Notes: generated by a model from the letters alone, not told the origin. A DNA stretch of 17,719 nucleotides from AP-15 sp045802495 (GCA_045802495.1 JBJMQW010000041.1:1-17719), one strand, 5' to 3'. Numbered from the stretch's first letter, positions 8,290-15,592 are shown. Program-made: numbers and translations.

Positions 8290-9005
8290 TGGGTGCCCGA
8301 CTCGCCGGCAAGGTCGCACTCATCACCGGCGGATCGCGCGGCATTGGCGCGGCTGTAGCCGAGCGCTTTGCCCGAGAGGGCGCGCACCTCATTTTGGCGG
8401 CGCGGACCGTCGGCGGTCTTGAGGAAGTCGACGACGCGGTCCGGGCGGTAGGCGGCAGCGCCACCCTCGTTCCGGTCGACCTGCGCGATTTCATCAAGAT
8501 CGACGAACTGGCGGCCGCACTTTTCGACCGCTACGACCGTCTCGACATTCTGGTTGGCAACGCCGCCGAGTTCGGGACGTTTTCGCCGCTCGCCCATATC
8601 GACCCGGTGCTCTGGACGGAGGTGATGGATCTCAATCTGACCGCCAATTGGCGGTTGATCAGGGCGATGGATCCATTGCTCCGTGCCGCGCCGGCCGGCC
8701 GTGCGGTGTTTGTTACCTCGGATATCGTAGGCAGCGCTCTTCCTTACTGGGGACCTTACGCGGTCAGCAAGGCTGGCCTTGAAATGCTCGTCAAACTGTA
8801 TGCCGGCGAAGTCGCCAAGACCCGAGTGCGGGTGAACCTGATCGATCCCGGCGTCGTTCGCACGCGATTGCGCGCCCGCGCTTTCCCCGGCGAGAACCCC
8901 GCGTCGCTGCCGGCGCCCGAAGCTGTCGCCGACGCCTTCCTCGCCCTAGCGCTGCCCGAATGCGTCAGCAATGGGGAAATAGTCCGAGCATCCCCTTTGC
9001 CATGA
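8289..9005 (+). CDS. SDR family NAD(P)-dependent oxidoreductase
   Basis: This is a classical short-chain dehydrogenase/reductase with a Rossmann fold; substrate unknown. From ATG 8289 the product has 238 residues. The cofactor loop is TGGSRGIG (13-20). The usual NNAG is altered to GNAAEFG (90-96). The catalytic set appears as N116, S144 in FVTSD, and Y157/K161 in YAVSK. VNLIDPGVVRTRLRA is the usual region following the active site. The frame is open upstream to 7572 inside the MFS gene, but homology begins at MGARLAGKVALITGG and the ATG overlaps the MFS stop, so the short form is right. It ends the rightward train and converges on der. SDR genes of this type sit after purF in many alphaproteobacteria, as far as I recall. 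Confidence 0.9.
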   Translation: MGARLAGKVALITGGSRGIGAAVAERFAREGAHLILAARTVGGLEEVDDAVRAVGGSATLVPVDLRDFIKIDELAAALFDRYDRLDILVGNAAEFGTFSPLAHIDPVLWTEVMDLNLTANWRLIRAMDPLLRAAPAGRAVFVTSDIVGSALPYWGPYAVSKAGLEMLVKLYAGEVAKTRVRVNLIDPGVVRTRLRARAFPGENPASLPAPEAVADAFLALALPECVSNGEIVRASPLP

Positions 9006-9078
9006 CTATGTTTGGCTTTCGGTGAAATAGCCGCTGCTTTTCATTTCGCTCCGCCTGCCAACTTCGGCTGGCCCGTGT
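9006..9078. terminator. Convergent gap with weak hairpins, possible bidirectional terminator
   Basis: The 73 bases between the SDR and der stops hold a 16-base hairpin at 9057-9072, with a six-pair stem containing one A-C mismatch and a TTCG loop. A second, weaker GGCT/AGCC stem at 9014-9032 is followed by CTTTT. Neither has a full U-tract, so this is only a candidate end for the two convergent transcripts. Confidence 0.3.
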
Positions 9079-10410
9079 TCAGCGGGGATCGTAGGGGTTC
9101 TTGCCACGGCGCAGCATCATGCGGATTGGCGTGCCCGGAAGATCGAATTCTTCGCGCAAAGCGTTGACCAGGTAGCGGCGATAAGAATCGGGCAACTCGC
9201 CCGGTTTCGAGGCGAATAGAGCAAAGGTCGGGGGGCGCGTGTTGACTTGCGTCATATAGCGCAAGCGCAGCCGGCGTCCGGCCACCAGAGGCGGCGGATG
9301 ACGCTGTTCGACCGCGCGGAGCCAGTGATTGAGATCGGCGGTCGGGATGCGCCGATTCCAGATTTCGTCCGCGGCTGAGACCGCAACCATCATCGCGTCG
9401 AGACCAAAGCCCGTCAGCCCCGAGGCCGGCACCACGGCGACGCCCTGCAGCTGCGGCAGCGATCCCGATACCTGCTCGCGCAATTGATCCAGTAGCGCCG
9501 GGCGATCATCAATCACGTCCCACTTGTTGGCGGCGAGCACGATGGCCCGTCCCTCTTCGGCAACGAGTCGAGCGATTGTCAGATCCTGCCGCTCGAAGGG
9601 TTGTTGGGCGTCCATGACCACGATAACGGTCTCGGCAAAGCGGATCGCGCGCAACGCGTCTCCGACCGAGAGTTGCTCGATCCTCCCTTCGACACGCGGT
9701 CTGCGGCGCAGCCCGGCCGTATCGACGAGGCGGATCGGGCGGCCGCGCCACACCCAATCCACCGCGATCGCGTCGCGAGTAATTCCCGCTTCGGGACCGG
9801 TGAGCAATCGCTCTTCCTCGATCAACCGATTGACCAAAGTGGATTTCCCGACATTGGGGCGACCGACGATTGCCAGCTGCAGAGCCCTGCCGGGCGCGGT
9901 AACCGGTGCATGCGGGCCACCCGAAAACGGCGCCAGGCGATCGTAGAGCTCGGCCAGTCCTTCGCCATGCTCGGCCGAGATCGGCACCGGATCGCCGAGC
10001 CCCAACCGATAGGCCTCGCCGATACCGGGCAGTGCGCTGCGTCCCTCGGCCTTGTTGGCGAGGACCACGACGGGCTTGCCGCTGCGCCGCAACCAGTTTG
10101 CAAAATGACGGTCGACCTCGGTGATCCCTTCGCGCGCATCGACCACCAGGAGAGCGACATCCGCGCCGTTGAGAGCGCTTTCGGTTTGACTCTGTATGCG
10201 TCCGGCAAGCGAGGACGGCGCGGCCTCCTCGAGCCCCGCCGTGTCGGTGATCCGGAATTCAAGGTCCGCGATCCGTGCTTCGCCGTCGCGGCGATCGCGC
10301 GTGACCCCAGGGGTATCGTCGACCAGGGCCAGTCTTCGGCCGACCAGCCGATTAAACAGGGTGGACTTGCCGACATTGGGCCGTCCGAAGATCGCGACTG
10401 CAAAGCTCAT
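9079..10410 (-). CDS. der: Ribosome biogenesis GTPase Der (EngA)
   Basis: Der is an essential tandem GTPase needed for maturation of the 50S ribosomal subunit. The 443-residue product has two G domains and a C-terminal KH-like domain. In the first, the P-loop is GRPNVGKS (9-16), with DTPGVTRDR and DTAGLEE as switch regions, and G4 reads NKAE (119-122) instead of the canonical NKxD. In the second, the P-loop is GRPNVGKS (183-190), then EAGITRDAI, DTAGLRRRP and a canonical NKWD (295-298). The KH-like part ends with GTPIRMMLRRGKNPYDPR. The variant first G4 is, to my knowledge, seen in other alphaproteobacterial Der proteins. It lies 27 bases downstream of the BamB-like gene, matching the enterobacterial yfgM-bamB-der order. 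Confidence 0.96.
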   Translation of the reverse strand: MSFAVAIFGRPNVGKSTLFNRLVGRRLALVDDTPGVTRDRRDGEARIADLEFRITDTAGLEEAAPSSLAGRIQSQTESALNGADVALLVVDAREGITEVDRHFANWLRRSGKPVVVLANKAEGRSALPGIGEAYRLGLGDPVPISAEHGEGLAELYDRLAPFSGGPHAPVTAPGRALQLAIVGRPNVGKSTLVNRLIEEERLLTGPEAGITRDAIAVDWVWRGRPIRLVDTAGLRRRPRVEGRIEQLSVGDALRAIRFAETVIVVMDAQQPFERQDLTIARLVAEEGRAIVLAANKWDVIDDRPALLDQLREQVSGSLPQLQGVAVVPASGLTGFGLDAMMVAVSAADEIWNRRIPTADLNHWLRAVEQRHPPPLVAGRRLRLRYMTQVNTRPPTFALFASKPGELPDSYRRYLVNALREEFDLPGTPIRMMLRRGKNPYDPR

Positions 10411-10437
10411 CGGAGCGAACTCGCGCCGGCGGCCAAA

Positions 10438-11811
10438 TCAGCGATAGGCTGACAGTTTGGCGTCGTCGGTCAGGACATAGAGCGCATTATCGGCGATCAC
10501 CGGGGCGGTGTAGCCGCCTGCCGACATTTCCTGACGGCCAAGTGGCTCTCCGGTATAGGGCGATACGGAGAGGGCTTCTCCGGCCGACGAGAGCACGATC
10601 AGCCGATCGCTGCCCAGTGCCGGGCCAGCCCAAATGATCGGGTCCTTCTTTTTCTTTTCGTCCCGGTAGCTGGGAAGCTGACGCACCCAGCGAATCTTCC
10701 CTTCGTTGCGCGTCAAGCAGATGAGCTCGTTGTTATTCGACAGAACAAAGATGTAATCACCGGCGACCCAAGGACTATGGGTCGTGCCGATCTCCTGTTC
10801 CCAAGCCCGCTCCCCCGACCGCAGATCGATTGCCGCAATGCGCCCGCTGTGACTGGCTGCGAAGACCCGGCCACGGTCGATCACCGGCCGCCCCCTTATG
10901 TCGGCAAGGCTGGAAACCGCATTGGCGCTGCGGGCATTGGCAAGATTGTCGGACCACAGCGGCCGTCCGGTTTCGACCGTCAACGCGTAGATCTCGCCGG
11001 AGGAATAGGCCGCCACGACTACCTCGCCTTCCGCGGCGGGGCTCGCGCTTCCCAGAAGGCTGGCGGTTTCCGGGATCGCGTTATGGTTCCATAGACGCCT
11101 TCCGTCGTCGGCGGCGAGCACCACCAGCTCGTTATCCACGGTGACTGCGAAAACCCGTCCGTCCGAAACCGTCGGCCCGCTGCGAATCGGAGCGGCTACG
11201 CCAATTTTCCAGATAACCCGGCCATCCGCCGGATCGAGCGCCAGCATCTGTGCATAACCCGTCGCGACATAGAGACGGTCGCTCCAGAACGCGACGCCGC
11301 CGCCGAACGAGTTGCCCAGCTCGTCTTCCGGCTTGAGATCGTTCTGCCACAGCCGGTTCCCGGTCGCCGCGTCGACAGCGCTGACTTGCACCCCACCATC
11401 CATGGCATAGACGCGGCCCTTGGCGACGACCGGTTGGGACAGCACGCGGGTGTAACGCGAAGCACCCTCGCCGATGCTGGTCTTCCAGGCTTCGGTAATC
11501 CTGTCGGGCAGCGAGAGGTGCTGCATCGCGTGATTAGGATAACCTCCGGCTTGCGGCCAGTCCGGGTTGACCACCGGGGGCGGAAGAGTAATCGGCAGCT
11601 TGGCAAGTTCTGGATCGGGCTCGAGCTGGCGATCGAGGCTGAGGACGGAAATCCGCTCGCCCGGCAAAGGCTGCTTTTTGTCGCCGAACCAGTCGCATCC
11701 ATCGAGAGCCGGCAAAAGCATCAGGACCGCGATGCAAGCAGCTGCGCTCCTGACGCGGTTCGCCTGCGCGAAGGAGAGCAGAGCGACAGGCAGATCTCGA
11801 GGGGGAACCAC
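10438..11811 (-). CDS. bamB: BamB-like PQQ beta-propeller lipoprotein
   Basis: This resembles BamB, a lipoprotein of the outer-membrane beta-barrel assembly complex. The product has 457 residues from a GTG start that overlaps the TAG of the upstream gene. Residues 21-38 form a hydrophobic export segment ending in a lipobox-like ALDGC, with C39 the predicted lipidated cysteine. From about 105 onward the chain has propeller blades with the recurring x-D-x-x-T/D-G-x-x-x-W pattern: AVDAATGNRLWQNDL, ALDPADGRVIWKIGV, VLAADDGRRLWNHNA, ALTVETGRPLWSDNL, AIDLRSGERAWEQEI, LTRNEGKIRWVRQL, and a last blade before the C-terminus, enough for seven or eight blades. The residue after C39 is Asp, which is unusual for an outer-membrane lipoprotein by the E. 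coli sorting rule. It is flanked by yfgM-like and der genes, which strongly supports the BamB call. Confidence 0.85.
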   Translation of the reverse strand: MVPPRDLPVALLSFAQANRVRSAAACIAVLMLLPALDGCDWFGDKKQPLPGERISVLSLDRQLEPDPELAKLPITLPPPVVNPDWPQAGGYPNHAMQHLSLPDRITEAWKTSIGEGASRYTRVLSQPVVAKGRVYAMDGGVQVSAVDAATGNRLWQNDLKPEDELGNSFGGGVAFWSDRLYVATGYAQMLALDPADGRVIWKIGVAAPIRSGPTVSDGRVFAVTVDNELVVLAADDGRRLWNHNAIPETASLLGSASPAAEGEVVVAAYSSGEIYALTVETGRPLWSDNLANARSANAVSSLADIRGRPVIDRGRVFAASHSGRIAAIDLRSGERAWEQEIGTTHSPWVAGDYIFVLSNNNELICLTRNEGKIRWVRQLPSYRDEKKKKDPIIWAGPALGSDRLIVLSSAGEALSVSPYTGEPLGRQEMSAGGYTAPVIADNALYVLTDDAKLSAYR

Positions 11812-12452
11812 TACGAGGCGAGCGCTGCGGCCATTTCTGCGGCACGGGTACGCAAGCCCTGCGGCGCCGAGAGATCATCCGCCAGGCTTTTGAAGAGTGC
11901 GAGCGCGCCGCTCTTGTCCCCCGATTTGAGACGAGCTGCAGCGGTCAGCTCGAGAGCCGTGGCGCGCCATGGGTTGGCCGCCGCCGTCAACGGCGCCAGG
12001 CGGTCGATGGTGGCCTGCGGTTCGGCTTCCGGCAGACCGTGCATGACCGACAGCAAGGTAGCCAAATCGCGAAAGGCCGGATCGAGCCCGCTTTGGCTGG
12101 CGATCCGATCATAGGCCGCGACCGCGCCCTTCCGATCGCCGGATTTCGCCAGGAGCTCTGCCGCCTCGAAAGAAGCGAGGTCGGCATATCCGCCACCCTC
12201 CTGCGCAATTGCCGCGAACACCTTCGCGGCCTCCGCATCCTTGCCCTCGCGGGCGAGAGACAACGCCGCCGCGTAACGCATCGACTGGGCACGGCGCTCG
12301 GAGAGCTGATGGTCGCGCCAAGCCATGATCCCGCCGGCTACGATGAGAATGGCTACCGCCAGACCCATGACATAGCGGCCATAACGCGACCAGAGCTTGA
12401 GCAGATTATCTCGGCGGAGCTCTTCGTCGATCTCGCGAAAGATGTCGCTCAC
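11811..12452 (-). CDS. YfgM-like tetratricopeptide-repeat membrane protein
   Basis: This is a 213-residue protein with one predicted transmembrane helix at about 28-45 (VMGLAVAILIVAGGIMAW) after a charged cytoplasmic N-terminus beginning MSDIFREIDEELRRDN. A periplasmic part follows, rich in paired alanine-rich helices typical of TPR_21/YfgM proteins. In E. coli, YfgM binds SecYEG and periplasmic chaperones and is encoded directly before bamB and der, as here. The start is GTG at 12452, preceded by AGGGG about five bases upstream on the minus strand. The TAG stop shares its G with the GTG of the BamB-like gene, so the two are probably coupled. The assignment rests on topology, the conserved N-terminus and neighbours. 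Confidence 0.8.
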   Translation of the reverse strand: MSDIFREIDEELRRDNLLKLWSRYGRYVMGLAVAILIVAGGIMAWRDHQLSERRAQSMRYAAALSLAREGKDAEAAKVFAAIAQEGGGYADLASFEAAELLAKSGDRKGAVAAYDRIASQSGLDPAFRDLATLLSVMHGLPEAEPQATIDRLAPLTAAANPWRATALELTAAARLKSGDKSGALALFKSLADDLSAPQGLRTRAAEMAAALAS

Positions 12453-12622
12453 AAAACCCCTGATCGGCCTTGGCCCTTCGGGATGTCAACATAACCGCTC
12501 ATCGGAACGGAAGCAAACCAAGCGTCGATCGGGTAAGTTGGCCGGCCCGGCACGACGCCGCGTCAGACGGCTGGACGGCATCGGCGAAATCGTGAACACT
12601 GCATGTCGGCGACAAGAAGACG
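12453..12622. promoter_or_regulatory. Divergent intergenic region
   Basis: This 170-base gap must carry promoters for the leftward yfgM-bamB-der block and the rightward DUF2794 gene. On the minus strand AGGGG just before 12452 is a plausible ribosome binding site, and TTGCTT-16-TTATGT is a weak promoter-like pair. A perfect minus-strand TTGACA (12484-12489) has no usable -10 at standard spacing. On the plus strand GACGGC is directly repeated near 12566-12580. I see no convincing promoter or RNA gene. Confidence 0.3.
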
Positions 12623-12991
12623 ATGGCACCAATGAGCCGGAAGAGCGCAATAGTTCTTGCCTTCGGCGATTACCGCTCGAGACCGCGAACCCTTTATTTC
12701 ACACGCTCCGAGCTGAACCAGCTCCTCAGTCTCTACAGCCGCCACGTAGCGCGTGGCGTGTGGCGCGACTATGCGATCGACCATCGCGACGGAATGGCGT
12801 TGTTCTCGGTTTTCCGACATACCCATGAGGCGCCTGCCTACAGCATCGTCAAGACCGCCCCGGCACAGGCCCGCCCTGTCGAGTTTATTGTGCAAAGCGG
12901 CCGCCAGCGGCTGCGCGTATCACGCAGCCTTCCGGATGCGCTTGAAATCTTCCAAACGAGGCTCAGCCTCGTGGTTGCAGAACCGGGTTAG
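12623..12991 (+). CDS. DUF2794 domain-containing protein
   Basis: This is a small soluble 122-residue protein of unknown function. The core matches what I know of DUF2794, a family of about 110-120 residues in alphaproteobacteria: FTRSELNQLLSLYSRHVA (26-43), GVWRDYAIDH (45-54), ALFSVFRHTHEAPAYSIVK (59-77) and a C-terminal stretch of alternating beta and helix ending in LEIFQTRL. There is no signal peptide, membrane segment or catalytic motif. Two in-frame ATGs (12623 and 12632) are possible starts; AAGAAG at 12615-12620 is close to the first and better spaced for the second. The family call is fairly firm; function cannot be inferred from the neighbours. Confidence 0.82.
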   Translation: MAPMSRKSAIVLAFGDYRSRPRTLYFTRSELNQLLSLYSRHVARGVWRDYAIDHRDGMALFSVFRHTHEAPAYSIVKTAPAQARPVEFIVQSGRQRLRVSRSLPDALEIFQTRLSLVVAEPG

Positions 12992-13100
12992 CCGACGAAG
13001 ACCGGTCGCGAACCGGGACTGCTTGCCGGCATTCTTTCCGTAGAGCCGTTTTCTTCTGAGCACCATCGGGATCCGGCGCCGTCCGGTTTGGGCGTGGTGG
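12992..13100. terminator. Convergent gap with small hairpin
   Basis: This lies between the convergent DUF2794 and dioxygenase stops. A perfect five-pair stem CCGGT/ACCGG with a five-base loop occurs at 13002-13016. The nearest T-rich run (GTTTTCTTCT, around 13048-13057) is too far away for a classical intrinsic terminator, so the call is tentative. Confidence 0.2.
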
Positions 13101-13955
13101 TCAGAACGGAACCGTGCCGCGGACCACGCTGCGGTGCATGATGCGGCGGTATCTTCCCATTTCGTAGTTGGCGACGGCGCGGTGAAGAAGGCATCTGTTG
13201 TCCCAGACCACGAGGTCACCCCGGCGCCAACGGTGGGCATAAACGAACCGCGGCTGCGTCGTGTGCTCCAGAAGCTCGTCGAGCAGCCTCGCCCCCTCCG
13301 GCTCGGGCATGCCCAAAATGTGCGAGGCATGGTTGCCGAGATAGAGCGCCTTCTCGCCGGTTTCCGGATGGGTTCGCACGAGGGGATGGTCGACCGGAGA
13401 TTGTGCGTCCGATTCAGCGCTCAGGGGCCAGGTGTCGCTTGCGTTGCGGCGGCTCGCCCCCCAGTAAAAAACCACCCGCAACCCTGCGATCCGGCGCTTT
13501 ATCTCATCCGGCAGCTCGGCATACCCCTTGGCGGTGTTGGCGAATTCGGTGTCACCACCTGCCGGCGGCAGCTCGACCGCATAGAGCGCCGTCAGCATCG
13601 GCGGCACTGCGCGATATGATTTATCCGTATGCCAGCGATAGTTGCTGACCGGGGACGAGGATCTGTCGACCGGGTTGCCGGCGCTGTCGAGGTTCGTCAG
13701 CACATGGGCGACGGCGTAACGCTTGGCCGCGAGGTTCCGGGCGGCAGGCGGCTCCATCTCACCAAAATTCGCAGCAAACGCGTATTGCTGTTCTCTGCTC
13801 AGCAGCTGGTCGGGAAACACCACGACGTGATGGTGCCGCAGAGCCGCGAGAATCTGGATCTTGAGATCCGGCGATAGCGGCTGCGATAGATCGGTGCCCG
13901 TAATAGAGATGCCGCCGGCCGGCGATAGCCTTTCCCCGACGCGCCAAGTAATCAT
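13101..13955 (-). CDS. TauD/TfdA-family 2-oxoglutarate/Fe(II) dioxygenase
   Basis: This is a non-haem iron oxygenase that couples oxidative decarboxylation of 2-oxoglutarate to hydroxylation of a small substrate, as taurine dioxygenase does. From ATG 13955 the product has 284 residues, close to E. coli TauD. The iron-binding facial triad is visible: H109 and D111 in WHTDKSY, and H258 in WDNRCLLHRA. R271 or R275 in RRIMHR should bind the 2-oxoglutarate carboxylate. GITG-like ISITGTDL and HHHVVVFPDQ near the N-terminus are typical. An upstream TTG at 14051 would add 32 non-homologous residues and is rejected. No sulfonate transporter (TauABC/SsuABC) genes adjoin, so the substrate is open. It stands alone, converging on DUF2794 and diverging from rsmB. 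Confidence 0.87.
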   Translation of the reverse strand: MITWRVGERLSPAGGISITGTDLSQPLSPDLKIQILAALRHHHVVVFPDQLLSREQQYAFAANFGEMEPPAARNLAAKRYAVAHVLTNLDSAGNPVDRSSSPVSNYRWHTDKSYRAVPPMLTALYAVELPPAGGDTEFANTAKGYAELPDEIKRRIAGLRVVFYWGASRRNASDTWPLSAESDAQSPVDHPLVRTHPETGEKALYLGNHASHILGMPEPEGARLLDELLEHTTQPRFVYAHRWRRGDLVVWDNRCLLHRAVANYEMGRYRRIMHRSVVRGTVPF

Positions 13956-14189
13956 GCGCTGCCCGATGCGCGGGAAGATCCGGCTGAGCCCGACCGTGAG
14001 GGATCGAGAATCGTGCTGAAATTCACAGTTTGAACCCCGATTTTCTCTCAACGGGTCAGCTGCGGACTGTGCTCGTCAAAATGAACCCGGCCCGATCTCC
14101 GCACAAGGTCTTGCCCCTTTTCAGGGCCATAATTGGTCGCCGAATTTGATCGAGACACCCGAAGTGCAGGCAAGCACGGCCACTCACGC

Positions 14190-14243
14190 CCTTGCCTTTT
14201 TAGTCTGAGAAAGGGAACCAAGGTGGCAGCGCGACGTTGGTTC
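14190..14243 (+). repeat. Nested and competing inverted repeats upstream of rsmB
   Basis: CCTTTTT (14195-14201) and AGAAAGG (14208-14214) form a seven-pair stem with one G-T wobble and a six-base loop. CCTTG (14190-14194) and CAAGG (14219-14223) can extend it across a four-base bulge. GAACCAA (14215-14221) and TTGGTTC (14237-14243) form a separate perfect seven-base inverted repeat that competes with the outer stem for the same bases. Confidence 0.5.
14214..14238 (+). promoter_or_regulatory. Candidate EcfG-type (general stress) promoter of rsmB
   Basis: GGAAC at 14214-14218 and CGTT at 14235-14238 are separated by exactly 16 bases. This matches the published alphaproteobacterial EcfG sigma factor consensus GGAAC-N16/17-CGTT. 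It is oriented toward rsmB, with the -10 element about 61 bases before its ATG. On chance alone, two half-sites of this precision in a gap of this size and orientation are unlikely, but a single match is not proof. Confidence 0.45.
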
Positions 14244-14299
14244 GGGCGATGTCCTCCCCAAATCGGGTCCTGCCCGGTAGATGATCTAGCAGAACATTG

Positions 14300-15592
14300 A
14301 TGCCCGAAGCGCTGACCGCTCGCCATGTCGCACTTGACCTGATCGGTGCAGTGCTCCGCCGCAAACGGCCCCTTGATGATGCCATCGAGGACAGTTCGGC
14401 GATGCATCAGCTGCCTGGCCGTGACCGCGCCTTCGCCCGACTGCTGGTCGCAACGGTGTTGCGACGGCTTGGTCAGATCGATGCGCTGATCGCGGATTGT
14501 CTCAACATACCGTTGGCGCCGCGAGCCGCGCTGGTGCACGACATCCTCCGGCTCGGTGTTGCCCAGCTCATTTTTCTGCGCACCCCGCCGCACGCAGCCG
14601 TCGCCACCAGTGTCGACATCGCGCAAAGCTGTGGCTTTGTCTCGCACAAGGGTCTGGTAAATGCGGTGCTGCGGCGTTTGAGCGTCGAAGGCGCCGGACG
14701 CGTCGATGAGCAGGATGCGCCACGCCTCAATACCCCGGATTGGCTCTGGAAATCATGGAGCAGGAGCTATGGCGAAGCGATGGCGCGAGCAATCGCGACG
14801 GCGCATCTAAGAGAGGCTCCTCTGGACCTGACGTTGCGCGACGATGTCGAGACTTGGTGCACCAAGCTGGACGCCGTGCTGCTCCCAACCGGCACATTAC
14901 GCCGGACAGCCGGCGGCGCGCTCGCGACCCTGCCGGGTTATGCGGACGGCGCGTGGTGGGTCCAGGATGCCGCGGCTGCGCTGCCGGCGCGGCTCTTCGG
15001 GGACCTTGCCGGGCGCGAAGTTGTCGATTTGTGCGCCGCACCGGGCGGCAAGACCGCACAGCTTGCAACTGCCGGCGCCCGGGTGACGGCGGTCGACCGT
15101 TCGACGCGGCGTCTCGATCGTCTCGTTTCCAATATCGAACGGCTCAAGCTGCCGGTCGAGGCCGTCGGGGCCGACGCGCTGACCTGGCGTCCATCGCATC
15201 CGGTCGAAGCCGTGTTGCTCGATGCCCCGTGCAGCACGACGGGGGCGATTCGCCGCCACCCCGATGTGCCGCATCTCAAATTGCCCGAAGATGTGGCGCG
15301 ATTATCGGCAGTGCAGGAAAATTTGTTGCTGGCCGCCATCGACATGCTCCGCCCCGGCGGCATGCTGATTTACTGCACGTGCTCGCTCGAGCCGGAGGAG
15401 GGGCCCGAACGGATCGAGTCGCTGTTCTACGCGGGCGCGCCCGTTGATCGGCAGGAAATCAGGCCCGACGAGATCGACGCGCCGCCGGAATGGATTACCT
15501 CTGCAGGAGACCTGCGGACATTGCCCTGCCATTTTGGCGAATACGACGGCATCGACGGATTTTACTGCGCACGGCTGGTTAAGCGAGGGTAG
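14300..15592 (+). CDS. rsmB: 16S rRNA (cytosine-967-C5)-methyltransferase RsmB
   Basis: RsmB methylates C967 of 16S rRNA using S-adenosylmethionine. The product has 430 residues, matching E. coli RsmB (429). The N-terminal part (about 8-125) is an all-helical NusB-like RNA-binding domain, including GRDRAFARLLVATVLRRLG. The C-terminal methyltransferase domain has the SAM loop VVDLCAAPGGKT (241-252). Motif IV is LLDAPCSTTG with C311, which releases the product. Motif VI is LIYCTCSLEPEEG with C361, the expected nucleophile. ATG 14300 is chosen over the adjacent upstream TTG at 14297. The upstream ribosome binding site is poor. A heparinase-family gene follows after 115 bases, an arrangement I recall in many alphaproteobacteria. 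Confidence 0.95.
   Translation: MPEALTARHVALDLIGAVLRRKRPLDDAIEDSSAMHQLPGRDRAFARLLVATVLRRLGQIDALIADCLNIPLAPRAALVHDILRLGVAQLIFLRTPPHAAVATSVDIAQSCGFVSHKGLVNAVLRRLSVEGAGRVDEQDAPRLNTPDWLWKSWSRSYGEAMARAIATAHLREAPLDLTLRDDVETWCTKLDAVLLPTGTLRRTAGGALATLPGYADGAWWVQDAAAALPARLFGDLAGREVVDLCAAPGGKTAQLATAGARVTAVDRSTRRLDRLVSNIERLKLPVEAVGADALTWRPSHPVEAVLLDAPCSTTGAIRRHPDVPHLKLPEDVARLSAVQENLLLAAIDMLRPGGMLIYCTCSLEPEEGPERIESLFYAGAPVDRQEIRPDEIDAPPEWITSAGDLRTLPCHFGEYDGIDGFYCARLVKRG

Larger units (their letters stand above)
13956..14299. other. Intergenic region between the dioxygenase gene and rsmB
   Basis: This 344-base stretch has no supported gene. On the minus strand, TTGAGA (14051-14046) with TGTGAA (14027-14022) 18 bases away is a weak promoter for the dioxygenase gene. 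The 13-base imperfect palindrome TTCACAGTTTGAA at 14022-14034 overlaps it. On the plus strand the region holds an EcfG-like promoter match (14214-14238) and nested inverted repeats (14190-14243), described separately. Short open frames are present, for example a 26-codon GTG frame from 14069, but none looks conserved or has a ribosome binding site. I see no tRNA or known riboswitch pattern. Confidence 0.5.

Noticed and set aside
12484..12489. Perfect minus-strand TTGACA before the yfgM-like gene
   Set aside because: No -10-like hexamer at 16-18 bases, and the start would fall almost on the GTG.
13956..14051. Upstream TTG start for the dioxygenase adding 32 residues
   Set aside because: The extra residues do not resemble TauD, and ATG 13955 gives the family's normal length.
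13956..14299. tRNA or small RNA gene in the longest gap
   Set aside because: No cloverleaf, T-loop or CCA-end pattern and no intrinsic terminator with a T-tract.
14048..14647. 199-codon minus-strand frame crossing the rsmB start and the upstream gap
   Set aside because: Most of it is antisense to rsmB. The remainder resembles no family I know, and it would block the rsmB promoter region.
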